Below, in pieces: positions 39,240 to 47,667 of a DNA stretch of 64,000 nt (position 1 is its first letter; each line of letters opens with the position of its first letter). The stretch lies in assembly GCF_030055635.1 (NCBI RefSeq), contig NZ_JASFYM010000004.1, positions 42,541 to 106,540 of the forward strand. The letters are read 5' to 3'. The stretch is from Methanothrix sp. (GTDB taxonomy: Archaea > Halobacteriota > Methanosarcinia > Methanotrichales > Methanotrichaceae). The position numbers and the translations under genes are program-made. The notes under the pieces were generated by a model. It saw nothing but the letters and a program-made list of their open reading frames with translations, ran no database searches and was not told where the DNA came from.

Positions 39240-40365
39240 GCTCCAGCCTCCCCTCAGGCCCACCCTCAAGCTCGCAGACGACCGGCTCCCCGCCTTTGGG
39301 TGACCATACAGAGTCGAGGGATTGAGATATGAGCCTCACAGCCGCCTCCTCTGAGGAGATGTAGAACATATCCCCTCTCGTGGCCACAGTGAGCGGGCGG
39401 AGCCTTATCCTGTCTGTGAGGCCGATCATCCTTCCACTCTGAGCGATTATCACCGCAAACGGGCCATTCATGAGAAGCGGGGCGTAGACCATCCTCAGAG
39501 CTGTTAGCTTCCGTCTCTCACACACATCCATCCTGTCTATGGTGTCCCAGATCGGAGGGGCGAGGATCTTCGCCACAATCTCTACAGGGAGATCATGTCT
39601 TCTCATGAGAAGATCAACGGCGTATGCAATGACCTCTGTGTCGGTGTGGAGCGTGCATCTGTACCCGAACATCTCCAGGTACCAGCGGTTCGTCCCGTAT
39701 GACGAGATCTCTCCGTTGTGGACAACAGTGGTATCGAGCAGCCCGAAGGGGTGCGCCCCTCCCCACCAGGCCTGGCTGTTGGTCGGGAATCTACCGTGAG
39801 CAGTCCAGAGATACCCTCTGTAGAGCCTGTCCAGCATGAAGTACCGCCCTATCTCCTCCGGATACCCAACACCCTTGAAGCAGCCCATGTTCTTTCCTGA
39901 GGAGAAGATGTATGCGTTATCGATTGCTGAGTTGACATGAATCACCTTTCTCACCACATACTCCTCATCTGAGAGATGAACCTCCTCACCGCGCTTCGAT
40001 GGCGCGAGGAAGTACCTCCAGAGTAAGGGCGGATCTCTGACATAGACATCATCGCTGTGTGGAATCTCCTCCTCATGCACCACATCAAAATTTCTGAAGA
40101 GAAAATCCTCAGCTGCTCTCTTCGCGTCCCTCTGAGCACTGGCATCTCCTGTGAACATGAGATGAAATGCATAGTATTCCCCGAACTCCGGGTAGATGCC
40201 ATAGGCTGCGAATCCGCCGCCGAGCCCGTTTCCGCGATGATGCATGCTCGCCATCGCCCGGATAACTCGCTCGCCCGTGAACCTCTCGCCGGCTCTGCTC
40301 ATCGCCCCGAAGATGGAGCAGGCACAGATCTCCTTAGTGTAAAGCTTCTGTCTCCTGACAGGCAT
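39217..40365 (-). CDS. Glutamine amidotransferase subunit of glutamate synthase (GltB1-like)
   Basis: 382 residues from MPVRRQKLY at 40365, where AGAGGTTG is a good SD; an ATG at 40392 near the predicted transcript start is the alternative. Class II Ntn-amidotransferase: catalytic Cys in ACSIFGAMSR, with ~15 residues before it that must be cleaved to free the Cys. MHHRGNGLGGG, AHGRFPTNSQAWWGGAHPFG, VVHNGEISSYG and LHTDTEVIAYAVDLL are intact. First gene of the split glutamate synthase operon. No GltD-type NADPH subunit is adjacent, so ferredoxin may be the donor. Confidence 0.92.
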   Translation of the reverse strand: MPVRRQKLYTKEICACSIFGAMSRAGERFTGERVIRAMASMHHRGNGLGGGFAAYGIYPEFGEYYAFHLMFTGDASAQRDAKRAAEDFLFRNFDVVHEEEIPHSDDVYVRDPPLLWRYFLAPSKRGEEVHLSDEEYVVRKVIHVNSAIDNAYIFSSGKNMGCFKGVGYPEEIGRYFMLDRLYRGYLWTAHGRFPTNSQAWWGGAHPFGLLDTTVVHNGEISSYGTNRWYLEMFGYRCTLHTDTEVIAYAVDLLMRRHDLPVEIVAKILAPPIWDTIDRMDVCERRKLTALRMVYAPLLMNGPFAVIIAQSGRMIGLTDRIRLRPLTVATRGDMFYISSEEAAVRLISQSLDSVWSPKGGEPVVCELEGGPEGRLEHEIAGPA

Positions 40366-40606
40366 GACAACCTCTCGCAACTCAAAATCCATCAATCAAA
40401 TGTGCCTGGCGGAGCTTTATAGCTATTTGAGAATGTTTCATAAAGTTTATGAACAAGATGCAGGGCGGTTTCGGACATGCCACTGACCAGACGAAATCGC
40501 TATCGTCCACACCGATCACTCATCAGATACTCTGATAGGATGCGATTTACCTCAGCGTATTGAGCATGATCGTTCCGCACCCAAGTACCGCAGATGCAGG
40601 GCACAA

Positions 40607-40616
40607 GATTTAATAG
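40607..40616 (+). promoter_or_regulatory. TATA box of tRNA-Gly
   Basis: GATTTAATAG is centred ~30 nt before the tRNA 5' end at 40642. Confidence 0.6.
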
Positions 40617-40641
40617 CTCCGTGTGCATTTCACTTAATCGT

Positions 40642-40713
40642 GCGGCTGTGGTCCAGTGGTTATGACATGAGCTTCCCAAGCTCGTAACCCGGGTTCGAAT
40701 CCCGGCAGCCGCA
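40642..40713 (+). tRNA. tRNA-Gly(CCC)
   Basis: Acceptor GCGGCTG pairs with CAGCCGC, discriminator A. T arm CCGGGTTCGAATCCCGG. Anticodon stem TGAGC/GCTCG with loop TTCCCAA, so the anticodon is CCC. 72 nt, no intron; CCA is not encoded. Confidence 0.95.
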
Positions 40714-40740
40714 CTGAATCATCTGCGATCCACGCATCAC

Positions 40741-40748
40741 TTTTATAT
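40741..40748 (+). promoter_or_regulatory. TATA box of the cyclophilin gene
   Basis: TTTTATAT is centred 27 nt before the ATG at 40772, giving a leaderless mRNA; no SD is present in the gap, which agrees. Confidence 0.6.
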
Positions 40749-40771
40749 TTCACCTCCCCCTACCAGAACCC

Positions 40772-41236
40772 ATGGCCGGTAATCGCAGGGTGCTTTTAAA
40801 GACATCCATGGGGGATGTGGTGGTTGAGCTTTACGATGACATGCCCATAACTGCGGGGAACTTTCTGAAGCTTGTTGAAAGCGGCTTCTACGATGGCGTG
40901 ATCTTCCACAGGGTTATCTCAGGATTCATGATCCAGACAGGAGACCCGACAGGCACGGGCTACGGCGGTCCTGGTTACACCATCCCCGATGAGTTCTCCA
41001 GGCACAACAGGAACGACCGCGGGACAGTGGCCATGGCGAACGCAGGACCGAACACAGGAGGCAGCCAGTTCTTCATCAACCTGGTGAACAACAACTACCT
41101 GGACAGGATGCATCCCGTCTTCGGGAAGGTCGTCGAGGGAATGGATGTGGTTGATAAAATAGGAAACGTGAGGACCGACGCCGAGGACAGGCCCCTCGAG
41201 GACGTGGTTATAGTATCCGCAAGGGCGCTGAGCTGA
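40772..41236 (+). CDS. Peptidyl-prolyl cis-trans isomerase, cyclophilin type
   Basis: 154 residues, cytosolic cyclophilin that speeds proline isomerisation in protein folding. FHRVISGFMIQTGDPTGTGYGGPGY holds the active-site Arg and Phe; AMANAGPNTGGSQFFIN and the HPVFGKVVEGMDVVDKI segment are intact. Length is typical of short prokaryotic cyclophilins. Leaderless start at 40772. Confidence 0.95.
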   Translation: MAGNRRVLLKTSMGDVVVELYDDMPITAGNFLKLVESGFYDGVIFHRVISGFMIQTGDPTGTGYGGPGYTIPDEFSRHNRNDRGTVAMANAGPNTGGSQFFINLVNNNYLDRMHPVFGKVVEGMDVVDKIGNVRTDAEDRPLEDVVIVSARALS

Positions 41237-41345
41237 ATAGCCACTCTGCGTGGAGAGATCGCGTTCTCGGGAGCACCTCCAGCAGGAGAGCTGAGGTTCG
41301 CATCACCAAGATGTATGCGACCTCTAGGAGGGAGCTGCGCCAGAG

Positions 41346-42521
41346 CTACATAACGAGATGCCTCAGCTCCCACAGCATCTTTGGGTTCAGGCGGATAAGC
41401 ACCCTGAGCATTCCTCTCAGATCCATCTTGGAGACGTCCTCCGACTGGATCGAGTGCATGAGGTTGTTCAGGTCCTCATCGCTAAGCCTGATGAAGAACT
41501 CCTTGAGATCGAGATGTCTTGCTATCTGCTTTCCGATGCTCTCCCGCCAGCGCTTCTCATAGGCCATGAGCCCCTCGACTCCGGTATCACCGCTGGATAC
41601 AGCATCCGCTACAACCTCGCCCGCCATTATCCCCGCCTCCATCGCGTTGAGTATGCCACCTCCTGTTATCGGGTCTGACTGGCGCGCAGCATCTCCGACC
41701 AGCAGCACACCATCCGCGACGGTCCTCTCGATCGGACCTGAGACCGGGACGCCGCCGACGACCATCTCCACGATCCTCGCCTCGGGCATCCTCCTCTCAA
41801 CGAATCTTCTTAGAAGCCTCACGGGCGCTCCGGGCTCTGACCTCGAGCCGATCACGCCGAGCCCCACGTTCGCCAGCTTCTCCCCCTTCGGAAACGACCA
41901 GACATAGCCACCGGGAGCCAGCTCATTTCCCAGGAAGAACTCGCAGTACTCGTCGTCGATGCTCTTGTCGTAGAGCAGAAACTGCGCGCAGACCTCGATG
42001 TCTCCGGGTTTTAGCGATGTGTCTATACCGGCCCATCTTCCCACCTTGGACTCGACTCCATCTGCGCCTACGACGACATCAGCCTCTATATCGATGATCT
42101 CTCCGTACCGCATGGCCCTGACGCCCTTCACAGATCCATTCGCTCTGATCAGGTCGAGGGCCCTGGTCTTGACCATCACCTTCGCGCCTGCGCGGGCCGC
42201 ATCCATCGCAAGCGCGCGGTCGAAGATCTTGCGCTCCAGGACGTACCCAACTTCATCTCCGGATTTATCCTCGGACATGACGATGCTCGAGCCGTCTGGG
42301 GCGTAGAGGCGCGCGCCCTTCACCTCTGCTGCTATCCATTTCGGATCGGGTTTGATCATGCTGCTCAGGCGCGCCTTGCTGACACCCTCAGCGCACCTAA
42401 CAGGATCCCCGATCTCCTGCCGCTTCTCCAGGAGAACAACCCTGAGGCCCTTCTCTGCAGCTGTCTTCGCAGCCATCGATCCACCTGGTCCTGCGCCGAC
42501 CACAACGACATCACACCTCAT
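41346..42521 (-). CDS. Digeranylgeranylglycerophospholipid reductase (GGR family)
   Basis: 391 residues from [14 protein letters not shown] at 42521. FAD enzyme that saturates the geranylgeranyl chains of archaeal membrane lipids. FAD-binding [17 protein letters not shown], the family signature of [11 protein letters not shown] with the conserved Cys, [14 protein letters not shown], and [15 protein letters not shown] are present. The ATG overlaps the ferredoxin stop (ATGA). In Methanosarcina an adjacent ferredoxin is the electron donor for this enzyme, so the pairing here is likely functional. The longer frame to 42590 is read through the ferredoxin gene. Confidence 0.94.
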   Translation of the reverse strand: MRCDVVVVGAGPGGSMAAKTAAEKGLRVVLLEKRQEIGDPVRCAEGVSKARLSSMIKPDPKWIAAEVKGARLYAPDGSSIVMSEDKSGDEVGYVLERKIFDRALAMDAARAGAKVMVKTRALDLIRANGSVKGVRAMRYGEIIDIEADVVVGADGVESKVGRWAGIDTSLKPGDIEVCAQFLLYDKSIDDEYCEFFLGNELAPGGYVWSFPKGEKLANVGLGVIGSRSEPGAPVRLLRRFVERRMPEARIVEMVVGGVPVSGPIERTVADGVLLVGDAARQSDPITGGGILNAMEAGIMAGEVVADAVSSGDTGVEGLMAYEKRWRESIGKQIARHLDLKEFFIRLSDEDLNNLMHSIQSEDVSKMDLRGMLRVLIRLNPKMLWELRHLVM

Positions 42522-42715
42522 CCCTGCGCCTCCTCGAGACTGAGCGCTCCGGTCGGGCAGAGCTTGACGCACCTGCCGCACTCTATGCATCCATCAGAGA
42601 CCTCTATCCAGGTCTCCACGAGCTCCAGGGCGCAGACAGGGCAGACGCCGACACATGCGCCGCAGTATCCGCAAACGTATCTGTTGACAGTGATCAACTG
42701 TCTCCACCCCTGCAT
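42518..42715 (-). CDS. Two-cluster 4Fe-4S ferredoxin
   Basis: 65 residues with two cluster motifs, [14 protein letters not shown] and [12 protein letters not shown]. The small size and lack of extensions fit an electron carrier. The ATG directly follows the TGA of the acylphosphatase gene, and the stop overlaps the geranylgeranyl reductase start. It is the probable donor for the reductase. Confidence 0.94.
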   Translation of the reverse strand: MQGWRQLITVNRYVCGYCGACVGVCPVCALELVETWIEVSDGCIECGRCVKLCPTGALSLEEAQG

Positions 42716-42988
42716 TCAGTAGATGATCTTGAAATCATCGTAGCCCCTGCACTCCAGCTCCGCGATCTCCATTCCCGAGACCATCGCGCCAGATGGTCCT
42801 GATTTCATAAGGCCGAGAAGCTCGCCGACGCTCTTCCTCTCCCCCTCGAGCACGGCCTCAACGCCCCCTCCGGGAAGGTTCCTTATCCATCCCTTGACAC
42901 CGAGCGCCCTGGCATGTGTGGTTGTGTAGTACCTGTAGCCGACGCCCTGAACCCTTCCTGAGACCCTGACGCGAACGCATATGGTCAT
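42716..42988 (-). CDS. acyP: Acylphosphatase
   Basis: 90 residues, ferredoxin-like fold enzyme that hydrolyses acyl phosphates. The phosphate loop with catalytic Arg is VSGRVQGVGYRYY, and the Asn in GWIRNLPGGGVEAVLEG is the second catalytic residue. It is translated 4 nt after tpiA and directly before the ferredoxin. Its link with lipid reduction or glycolysis in this operon is not clear. Confidence 0.95.
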   Translation of the reverse strand: MTICVRVRVSGRVQGVGYRYYTTTHARALGVKGWIRNLPGGGVEAVLEGERKSVGELLGLMKSGPSGAMVSGMEIAELECRGYDDFKIIY

Positions 42989-42992
42989 GATC

Positions 42993-43661
42993 TCAAACCC
43001 CTGTCACCAGATCCTCGAGCGCCTTCCTCTGGTCCTTCGCCTTCACGATCCCTGAGGCGAGAAGCACCCCCACAGCGCCGAGCTCGAGAGCGGCTCTGAG
43101 ATCATCGCCGTGCGTGATTCCTGCGCCGCAGAGCACACCAACATCTTTCTCGATGGATCTGACAGCTTCTACAGAGCCCCTGACGACCTCAGGATCTGCC
43201 TTGGAGACAGGTATTCCAGAGCCTATGAGCTCCGGCGGCTCCACGGCGACATAGTCCGGCCGCAGGGCCGCGGCTGCTCTTGTTGTTGCGACGTTGTTGG
43301 TGCATATTATCGACCTGAGCCCCTCTGACCTGCAAGCCCTGAGAGACGCCTCGATGTCTGCAAGCCTGAGCCGGCGCTCCGAGTGATTTATAAGAGATCC
43401 CGATGCCCCTGCCGCCTTCATGGAGGCAGCAGTGATGTGCCCTGTGAAGCTGCCGAAGCCGACGCCATCGACGTGCTGCGCATAAACCGGTATGCTCACA
43501 GCCGATGCGACCGCCCTTATATCGGCGGCCTGCGGCGCAACCGCGATATCAACGCCATACTCAGAGGCTATGCTCTCGCATATCTCCGACAGGGCGACAG
43601 CCGAATCCCCTGTCGCCTCCCTGTAGGTCTTGAAGTTAATAACTATCAGCGTCAAAGCCAT
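42993..43661 (-). CDS. tpiA: Triosephosphate isomerase, archaeal type
   Basis: 222 residues, the short archaeal form. Interconverts glyceraldehyde-3-phosphate and dihydroxyacetone phosphate; the latter feeds glycerol-1-phosphate for lipids. Catalytic Lys in NFKTY, His in INHSERR, Glu in AVEPPELIGSG, and the phosphate loop VLCGAGITHGDD are present. It starts 5 nt after the thioredoxin-like gene. Confidence 0.96.
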   Translation of the reverse strand: MALTLIVINFKTYREATGDSAVALSEICESIASEYGVDIAVAPQAADIRAVASAVSIPVYAQHVDGVGFGSFTGHITAASMKAAGASGSLINHSERRLRLADIEASLRACRSEGLRSIICTNNVATTRAAAALRPDYVAVEPPELIGSGIPVSKADPEVVRGSVEAVRSIEKDVGVLCGAGITHGDDLRAALELGAVGVLLASGIVKAKDQRKALEDLVTGV

Positions 43662-43666
43662 CCCAC

Positions 43667-44158
43667 CTAAACTCTGTGACCACCGGATTTGCCTGGCGCT
43701 CTCACCTCACACAGGCCCTCGCATTTTTCTGAGCGCTCGTACTCCTCGAACGCTCTGGCGCCGCCTGTCTCGAGCATCAACACTGTGCCATCTGATATCA
43801 AGGCGACAAGCGGAAGCCTGCCGCTCTCCTCCTGGTGCAGGATGTGGTAGATGAGACCCTCTGGTTTGGAGTACTCAAGCCTGATGCAGCTGAAATCCGG
43901 GTGGTCTTCCAGGAAACGCTCGAACTCTGGCGCGGCATCCCTGCATACCGGGCACCCCTCCCGCTCAATGAAGAGCGCGACACGGCCGTGCTTCAGGCTC
44001 TCTGCGAGGCTGAGTGCAGGTCCGTAGACCCTGTGAATCATGCGATCAAGTATCTCATCGATCTCATCTGGATCCAGACCGTATTTGGCCTCGAGCTGCG
44101 CTCTGAGGTCGCGCCGGGATCGCACCAGAAAGTCCCTGATCAGGCGCTCCAGCTCCAT
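43667..44158 (-). CDS. Thioredoxin-like protein with CPVC motif
   Basis: 163 residues. The first ~50 are helical; a thioredoxin-like fold follows with CPVC (Cys69, Cys72) after VALFIEREG, then a segment GRLPLVALISDGT with a cis-Pro candidate. A Lys-rich Cys pair (CEGLC) near the end is extra. No signal peptide, so cytoplasmic. First gene of the operon with tpiA, acyP, ferredoxin and geranylgeranyl reductase. Specific substrate unknown. Confidence 0.8.
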   Translation of the reverse strand: MELERLIRDFLVRSRRDLRAQLEAKYGLDPDEIDEILDRMIHRVYGPALSLAESLKHGRVALFIEREGCPVCRDAAPEFERFLEDHPDFSCIRLEYSKPEGLIYHILHQEESGRLPLVALISDGTVLMLETGGARAFEEYERSEKCEGLCEVRAPGKSGGHRV

Positions 44159-44203
44159 GAGCGGGGATTTAACTTCAAGAAATAAAACTATGGTGGTGGC
44201 CCC

Positions 44204-44611
44204 TCAGGCCATCACCTGCTCCTTCAGGAGATAGCGTATGAGATCCTCGGAGAGCTTCGTCTCTCGATGCACCTTTTTAACGGTCTCATCGATGCTGTAG
44301 CCCTCAGCCATGAGCGAGGCTATTCGATCTATGACCTTCTCGCTCACGGAGTAGTACTCGTCTATGTCCTTGCGATGGCCCCAGACGTCTCCCTTGATGA
44401 TCTCTATCCCCTGAAGCTCGAGGAACTGCTGTGCTGCCTTCGACATCGTCTGATAGTAAGATGGAGGAATCTGAACTGCCTTGAGCCGCGGGCACGTCCT
44501 GACCAGGTTCATGACGTCCATGTTGGAGGCCCTGAATGCGAGATGGACGACCTGCTCGTTCCGGTTCAGGTCGGATATCTCCTTCTTAGAGCTCACAACC
44601 CTTAATCTCAT
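44204..44611 (-). CDS. DUF1699 protein
   Basis: 135 residues from the ATG at 44611 (MRLRVVSSKKEIS); the frame also opens at a TTG 12 nt upstream. The TATA box predicts a start next to the ATG, so leaderless. DUF1699 is found in Methanosarcinales and the function is unknown. The C-terminal ~45 residues (SLMAEGYSIDETVKKVHRET) look like a helix-turn-helix, so a DNA-binding role is possible. Confidence 0.82.
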   Translation of the reverse strand: MRLRVVSSKKEISDLNRNEQVVHLAFRASNMDVMNLVRTCPRLKAVQIPPSYYQTMSKAAQQFLELQGIEIIKGDVWGHRKDIDEYYSVSEKVIDRIASLMAEGYSIDETVKKVHRETKLSEDLIRYLLKEQVMA

Positions 44612-44630
44612 GATTAGAAACAATGATGTT

Positions 44631-44643
44631 AAAATATATATAG
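44631..44643 (-). promoter_or_regulatory. TATA box of the DUF1699 gene
   Basis: CTATATATATTTT on the minus strand, centred 27 nt before the ATG at 44611. Confidence 0.6.
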
Positions 44644-44880
44644 ATAATGGTAATTGTAGTAGTCAAGAAACTGATATTCTATAAGTAGAAACTGAATCTG
44701 CATTATATCGCGCGTATTTTTGGCCTGACCAGAATAAGTGAGAATAGATCTTAAGGGTGGTATAACTCCAGATTATGAAGTCGCTGCAGATCGCGCAAAT
44801 GGATCGATAAGACCACCTTCGGATGGCCAGGAGGCCTCTGCGAAGAGAGCAGATCGAAGCTCTGAAACTCCACTTCAGAG

Positions 44881-44997
44881 TGCTGTGTTGGATAATTCAT
44901 GAAAATCCGCAAGCAGAAGACGATTTCAGGAATGCATGGAGAATAGACCGGAATCGATATCTGGAGACGTCATCACGGGAGGTTATCCAACACAGCA
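44881..44997 (+). mobile_element. 117-bp MITE-like element, copy 2
   Basis: Ends are the perfect 15-bp inverted repeat TGCTGTGTTGGATAA. It is flanked by CTTCAGAG on both sides (44873-44880 and 44998-45005), an exact 8-bp target duplication. Same orientation as copy 1. Confidence 0.93.
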
Positions 44998-45234
44998 CTT
45001 CAGAGCGAAGGTCGAAAGATCCGAACAAGCACGCATTAGGCGTCCATTCCTGGGCAGGATCTCCAGGAATCTGTGGCCGTCCCATAGCTGCATAAGCGAT
45101 CGGCTGCAGCAGCCGTGCTCACTTTCGATCGCATAGTCCGCATGCGACCTGTAGAGGGTGGCTGTTTTGAGACAGTCTGCTCTCATCCAGCCAGCTGAGC
45201 TCCTCTACAGAGATCTCCTGCAAAACACTCAAAC

Positions 45235-45249
45235 GATATTAATATATCT
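45235..45249 (+). promoter_or_regulatory. TATA box of the crystallin-like gene
   Basis: GATATTAATATATCT; the expected start is near 45268, leaving a ~57-nt leader that ends with GGAGAGGGGTGAT before the ATG at 45325. Confidence 0.5.
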
Positions 45250-45324
45250 TCGATCGAAATATCTCTCCGGAAAATGTATTACGGAATAAAAAAAGAAATT
45301 CTTTAGGAGAGGGGTGATAATAAT

Positions 45325-45741
45325 ATGAGAAACAAAATATTGCTTGCTTTCTGCGTGGCAGTCCTGATCGGACTTTTGTGCGTCAGCGCGCAGCGGAACA
45401 TAATGATGCCAGGCGGCTTTGGTCCCGGCGTATCCGACCTTCAGAGCGTGGTGGCAGGCGCCGGCGCAGCCGGCACAGGCGGTCCCTCGGAGGCTGTGCT
45501 CTTCGCGGAGGCAAACCAGAGAGGCACACACAAGCACGTATTCGAGGCTGACGCTGATGTGAGAGCAGATGGCGCATTCAATGCCACGCCTCGATCAATT
45601 GTCGTACTGAGCGGCGTCTGGCGTCTTTACAGAGATCCGAACTTCCAGAGACCGTATGACATGGAGTTCGGGCCCGGTATCTATCCATCGATCTTGGACT
45701 ACGGCATAAACGAGATCGGCTCCATGAAGAGGCTCCGCTAA
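45325..45741 (+). CDS. Secreted beta-gamma crystallin-like protein (M-crystallin relative)
   Basis: 138 residues. Signal peptide at 1-22 (LLAFCVAVLIGLLCVSA-Q). After a Gly-rich linker the last ~85 residues match the two Greek-key motifs of M-crystallin from Methanosarcina: EAVLFAEANQRG...SIVVLSG, then WRLYRDPNFQRPYDMEFGPG and YPSILDYGINEIGSMKRL. The Ca2+ signature N/D-N/D-x-x-S/T-S is degenerate in both (NATPRS and INEIGS), so calcium binding may be weak or lost. A strong SD precedes the ATG. Convergent with the ABC permease gene, overlapping by 4 nt. Confidence 0.82.
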   Translation: MRNKILLAFCVAVLIGLLCVSAQRNIMMPGGFGPGVSDLQSVVAGAGAAGTGGPSEAVLFAEANQRGTHKHVFEADADVRADGAFNATPRSIVVLSGVWRLYRDPNFQRPYDMEFGPGIYPSILDYGINEIGSMKRLR

Positions 45742-46505
45742 TCGACATCGCTGGTCTCGAAGAGGTATGCCCCTATCGCCATGGTCGCTGCGCAGCATCC
45801 TGTGAGCACCAGCGCGTCCAGCATTAAGGGGAACGAGTTCGCGCCGACAAGGCAGCCCCTCAGCGCATCGACCCCATAAGTCAGGGGATCGATGTATGAG
45901 AGGATCCTTACCGGCTCAGGCAGGTTCTGCACCGGGAAGAGCGCTCCCGATAGCAGGAACACGGGGAATATCATGAAGTTCATTATAAGGCTGAATCCGG
46001 ACATGTCCTTCATCCTGGATGCGAATGCGAGACCGACCCCTATGAACGTCGCGGATATGAGGACCATGAGCGCCAGCGATAGAAGCAGTCCTGTCAGCCC
46101 TTTTATTTTAACGCCCATCGCTATCCCGGGTATGAGTATTATTATGCCCTGAATCACAGCCTGGGTCACGCCTCCTGCGGTCCTCCCCAGAACTATAGAC
46201 AGCCTCGTCACAGGCGCGACCATTATCTCTCTCAGAAAGCCGAACTCCCTGTCCCAGAGAACCGACATACCTGCGAAGGTCGAGCTGAAGAGCAGCGTCA
46301 TGCCTATTATCCCTGGGGCTAGATAGTTGATGTAGTCCACTCCAGCAGGAACCCTGGACGCCATGCCGCTGAAGCCCGTACCGAGGAACGCCAGGAAGAA
46401 GAACGGCGGGGCTATCGATCCCACAACCCTGGATTTGAGCCTGAAGAACCGGATCATCTCCCTCAGCCAGAGGCTGTATATAGCGTATGGATCGAACGCT
46501 CTCAT
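45738..46505 (-). CDS. ABC-2 type transporter permease (DrrB-like)
   Basis: 255 residues, six hydrophobic segments at about 30-50, 60-85, 108-135, 140-165, 173-195 and 230-250. ABC-2 family features: FLREIMVAPVTRLSIVLGRT in the cytoplasmic coupling loop, and FPVFLLSGALFPVQNLPE before the last helices. It is preceded by its ATPase partner with a 1-nt gap. Exports a lipid, glycan or drug-like compound; the substrate is unknown. Confidence 0.92.
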   Translation of the reverse strand: MRAFDPYAIYSLWLREMIRFFRLKSRVVGSIAPPFFFLAFLGTGFSGMASRVPAGVDYINYLAPGIIGMTLLFSSTFAGMSVLWDREFGFLREIMVAPVTRLSIVLGRTAGGVTQAVIQGIIILIPGIAMGVKIKGLTGLLLSLALMVLISATFIGVGLAFASRMKDMSGFSLIMNFMIFPVFLLSGALFPVQNLPEPVRILSYIDPLTYGVDALRGCLVGANSFPLMLDALVLTGCCAATMAIGAYLFETSDVD

Positions 46506-46506
46506 A

Positions 46507-47487
46507 CTACCTCCTCATCAGTGCTCTCACCAGATCACCCTTTCCGGTCTCGTCCCTCATGCTCCTGCCTGTGTACCTGAGGAAAACATCCTCCAGGGTC
46601 GGCTCGTGGACGCTCACGGATTTTATCCGCACGCCGGCCCGGCACGCGGCCAGCACCACCTCAGGTATCCTCGACTGAGCGGAGTCCACACTCAGGTTCG
46701 CGTACCCGTTGCTGGCGTCGAATGAGCGCACCCAGCCGAACCCCAGCAGGACATCGCGGAGCCGCTCCATACCATCTCTCACCTCCAGAGTCAGGGTATC
46801 GGTGCCGATCATGCCCTTCAGAGCCGTGGGACTATCAAGGGCCACGATCCTGCCGTGGTCGATTATTGCAACCCGGTTGCAGAGGTTGTCTGCCTCCTCC
46901 ATGTAGTGCGTTGTTATCACAACAGTTACATCCTCATCCCTGTTCATGGCTCTGATGTAATCCCATATGTACCGCCTTGTCTGGGTGTCCAGCCCAAGCG
47001 TCGGCTCATCCAGGAAGAGAACATGAGGCCTGTGCATAAGCCCCCTGGCTATCTCGAGCCTTCTCCGCATGCCACCAGAAAAGTCCTCGAGAAGCACATC
47101 CGCCTTGTCTGAGAGCTCCACAAGCTCGAGAACCTCCGCTATCCTTCTCTTCCTCTCAGCCCCTGGCATTCCATACATCCTGCCATGGAAATCCAGGTTC
47201 TCCCTCGCTGTGAGCTTCCCATCGACGCTCGGATCCTGGAAGACCACGCCTATGCAGCTCCTCACCGCATCCCTCTCGCGCACTATGTGATGACCCCAGA
47301 CGTAAGCCTCCCCCTCGGATGGCCTGAGCATCGTGGTCAGCATCTTGATTATCGTGCTCTTTCCCGCGCCGTTCGGGCCAAGCAGGCCGAAGATCTCCCC
47401 CCTTTTCACGGAGAGGTTCACATCATCAACAGCCACCAGACCATCAAACCTCTTGACGAGCCCTTTCGTCTCTATGGCATGCTCCAT
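46507..47487 (-). CDS. ABC transporter ATPase (DrrA-like)
   Basis: 326 residues. Walker A GPNGAGKST, Q-loop VFQDPSVDG, signature FSGGMRRRLEIARG, Walker B VLFLDEPTLGLD, H-switch TTHYMEEADNLCN. The C-terminal ~90 residues are the extra domain of daunorubicin-type (DrrA) ATPases. First gene of the two-gene exporter operon. Confidence 0.93.
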   Translation of the reverse strand: MEHAIETKGLVKRFDGLVAVDDVNLSVKRGEIFGLLGPNGAGKSTIIKMLTTMLRPSEGEAYVWGHHIVRERDAVRSCIGVVFQDPSVDGKLTARENLDFHGRMYGMPGAERKRRIAEVLELVELSDKADVLLEDFSGGMRRRLEIARGLMHRPHVLFLDEPTLGLDTQTRRYIWDYIRAMNRDEDVTVVITTHYMEEADNLCNRVAIIDHGRIVALDSPTALKGMIGTDTLTLEVRDGMERLRDVLLGFGWVRSFDASNGYANLSVDSAQSRIPEVVLAACRAGVRIKSVSVHEPTLEDVFLRYTGRSMRDETGKGDLVRALMRR

Positions 47488-47667
47488 GGAACAGGCGCAC
47501 TCTCAGGACTGCGCCATCATCACCCCTTTCAACCAGTGTGCAGCATGTTTTAAGAATGTGCTCCTCAGGTTTATGATTCCATTCATGCACTCAGTTCATG
47601 CAGTTATGGGTGATGGCTCTAACGTGGCTATATATGAGCATGAAGGTTAAGCCATATTGACGAGAAT

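Larger units (their letters stand above)
44612..45324. other. Intergenic region with MITE copy 2
   Basis: Holds the DUF1699 promoter (44631-44643), the MITE at 44881-44997, and the promoter and leader of the crystallin-like gene. Open frames overlapping the MITE are not genes. The rest shows nothing recognisable. Confidence 0.65.

Noticed and set aside
44823-45095. Open frame of 90 codons on the plus strand
   Set aside because: It crosses MITE copy 2 and both target duplications; no protein features.
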